Origin: Aquificota bacterium
GTDB lineage: Bacteria; Aquificota; Aquificia; Aquificales; Aquificaceae
Direction of reading: 5' to 3'
Length of the DNA: 5,241 bases
Assembly (NCBI GenBank): GCA_024280065.1
Contig: JAJRQX010000119.1
Location: 1 to 5,241 of the forward strand
In this document: positions 4,984 through 5,241 of the stretch, one piece after another
Numbering within the stretch: the first letter of the stretch is position 1
Layout: each line of letters starts with the position of its first letter
Made by a program: the position numbers and the translations under genes
Notes under the pieces: generated by a model
The model's input: the letters and a program-made list of their open reading frames with translations, nothing else
What the model was told of the DNA's origin: nothing
The model's database searches: none

Positions 4984-5241
4984 TTAACATCGTTTGACCG
5001 ACGTGTCAAGAAAATCCATTCGGGTATTCGGAATTAAGGGATAAAGGAACGTGCAGGTGACCAGTCTCAGGTATGCAAGGAGTGTGGTGAGTCTTATGAG
5101 CGTGGGAATAGGGGAAGAGATACCTCCGGAGGGAACGGTCTCCGGAATACCTCCCACCTCAAGGGCAGGAGGTTTTAGATACCTCTTCCCCAGGTTTATT
5201 GAAGCGGTGTAATCCCTGTCATACTTTCCGTGAACAGGACA
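4984..5241 (-). CDS. tnpB: TnpB-like RNA-guided nuclease / IS605 OrfB, C-terminal end (partial)
   Basis: An open frame with no start in the window: 85 residues enter from the right edge and end with TAA at 4984-4986. The first 20 residues, CPVHGKYDRDYTASINLGKR, match the end of the OrfB zinc-ribbon and the last RuvC motif of TnpB (family pattern CPxCGxxxDRDxNAAxNI), with Asp8 or Asp10 as the final catalytic acid. Two oddities: His4 stands where the second Cys of the pair is usual, and one residue is missing before DRD. The remaining 65 residues (with SGGISSPIPT and a hydrophobic LIRLTTLLAYLRLVTCTFLY) resemble no domain I recognise and run to the probable element end. About 80 bases of this part also form an RNA structure (5111-5191), which may explain its odd composition. 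The TnpB call rests on a short segment; a frameshifted relic cannot be excluded. Confidence 0.72.
   Translation of the reverse strand, partial: CPVHGKYDRDYTASINLGKRYLKPPALEVGGIPETVPSGGISSPIPTLIRLTTLLAYLRLVTCTFLYPLIPNTRMDFLDTSVKRC
4993..5010 (-). repeat. Candidate right-end hairpin of the IS element
   Basis: TTGAC (4994-4998) and GTCAA (5005-5009) are perfectly complementary around a six-base loop, with an added G-T pair outside. A small subterminal hairpin close to the tip is what the Y1 transposase recognises in IS200/IS605 elements. It overlaps the last codons of the tnpB-like gene. Confidence 0.4.
5111..5191 (-). ncRNA. Predicted three-way-junction RNA, possible omega RNA (reRNA) scaffold
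   Basis: Read on the minus strand, 5191-5177 pairs with 5125-5111 to form a 15-bp stem with two G-U pairs. Inside it, 5173-5164 pairs with 5158-5149 (10 bp, two G-U pairs, five-base loop), and 5146-5140 pairs with 5131-5125 (up to 7 bp, sharing base 5125 with the outer stem). Only a few unpaired bases join the three helices. The four G-U pairs would be mismatches in an RNA from the plus strand, so the fold belongs to the minus-strand transcript. It overlaps the 3' coding part of the tnpB-like gene, where omega RNAs of IS605 elements lie. The distance from 5191 to the presumed tip is roughly 210 bases, a plausible omega RNA length. Confidence 0.5.

Larger units (their letters stand above)
4978..5241 (-). 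mobile_element. Right end of an IS200/IS605-group element carrying tnpB (partial)
   Basis: The tnpB-like gene runs towards the 3' end of the methyltransferase, and its stop codon is seven bases from the methyltransferase stop. The insertion boundary is therefore placed near 4960-4985, but the exact tip is not determined: these elements lack terminal inverted repeats and target duplications. The left end and any tnpA lie outside the window. Confidence 0.55.

Noticed and set aside
5241..5241. CRISPR array, integrase or defence gene cluster
   Set aside because: No regularly spaced repeats and no such proteins are visible; the only mobile-element evidence is the tnpB-like end at the right edge.

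Overview
The window looks like chromosomal DNA of a thermophilic, autotrophic bacterium of the Aquificales type (Hydrogenobacter/Aquifex/Thermocrinis relatives). The reasons are a gene resembling the small subunit of citryl-CoA synthetase, a reductive-TCA enzyme known from that group; a KamA protein that matches the Aquificales form I remember; heavy use of AGG/AGA and ATA codons; proteins rich in Glu, Lys and Arg; and genes that overlap or sit close together. The assignment is inference from gene content, since no rRNA is present.

Left part (16-2079, minus strand): a three-gene operon in the order tatA/B-like, tatC, aldo/keto reductase. The first two genes encode parts of the twin-arginine protein exporter and overlap by 77 bases; the reductase start overlaps the tatC stop as ATGA. 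A good promoter lies so close to the first start codon that the transcript should be almost leaderless.

Middle (2080-2276): a 197-base divergent intergenic region between the tat operon and kamA. It holds the tat promoter, overlapping short palindromes, three CAGCGG copies, and a GC-rich hairpin followed by a T-rich run just before the kamA start. A second possible leaderless promoter, sharing the same GTGACCG at -35, can be drawn for kamA.

Right part (2277-4977, plus strand): kamA (short-form lysine 2,3-aminomutase family), then ccsB (citrate activation in the reductive TCA cycle) with its own promoter and a perfect Shine-Dalgarno, then a small class I SAM-dependent methyltransferase that overlaps the ccsB end and stops early.

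Right edge (about 4978-5241, minus strand): the 3' end of a tnpB-like gene (IS200/IS605 group) running off the window, whose insertion probably truncated the methyltransferase. The 3' part of this gene can fold, on the minus strand only, into a compact three-way RNA junction (5111-5191). This is the position where omega RNA (reRNA), the guide RNA of TnpB nucleases, is made, and it is the most interesting element in the window.
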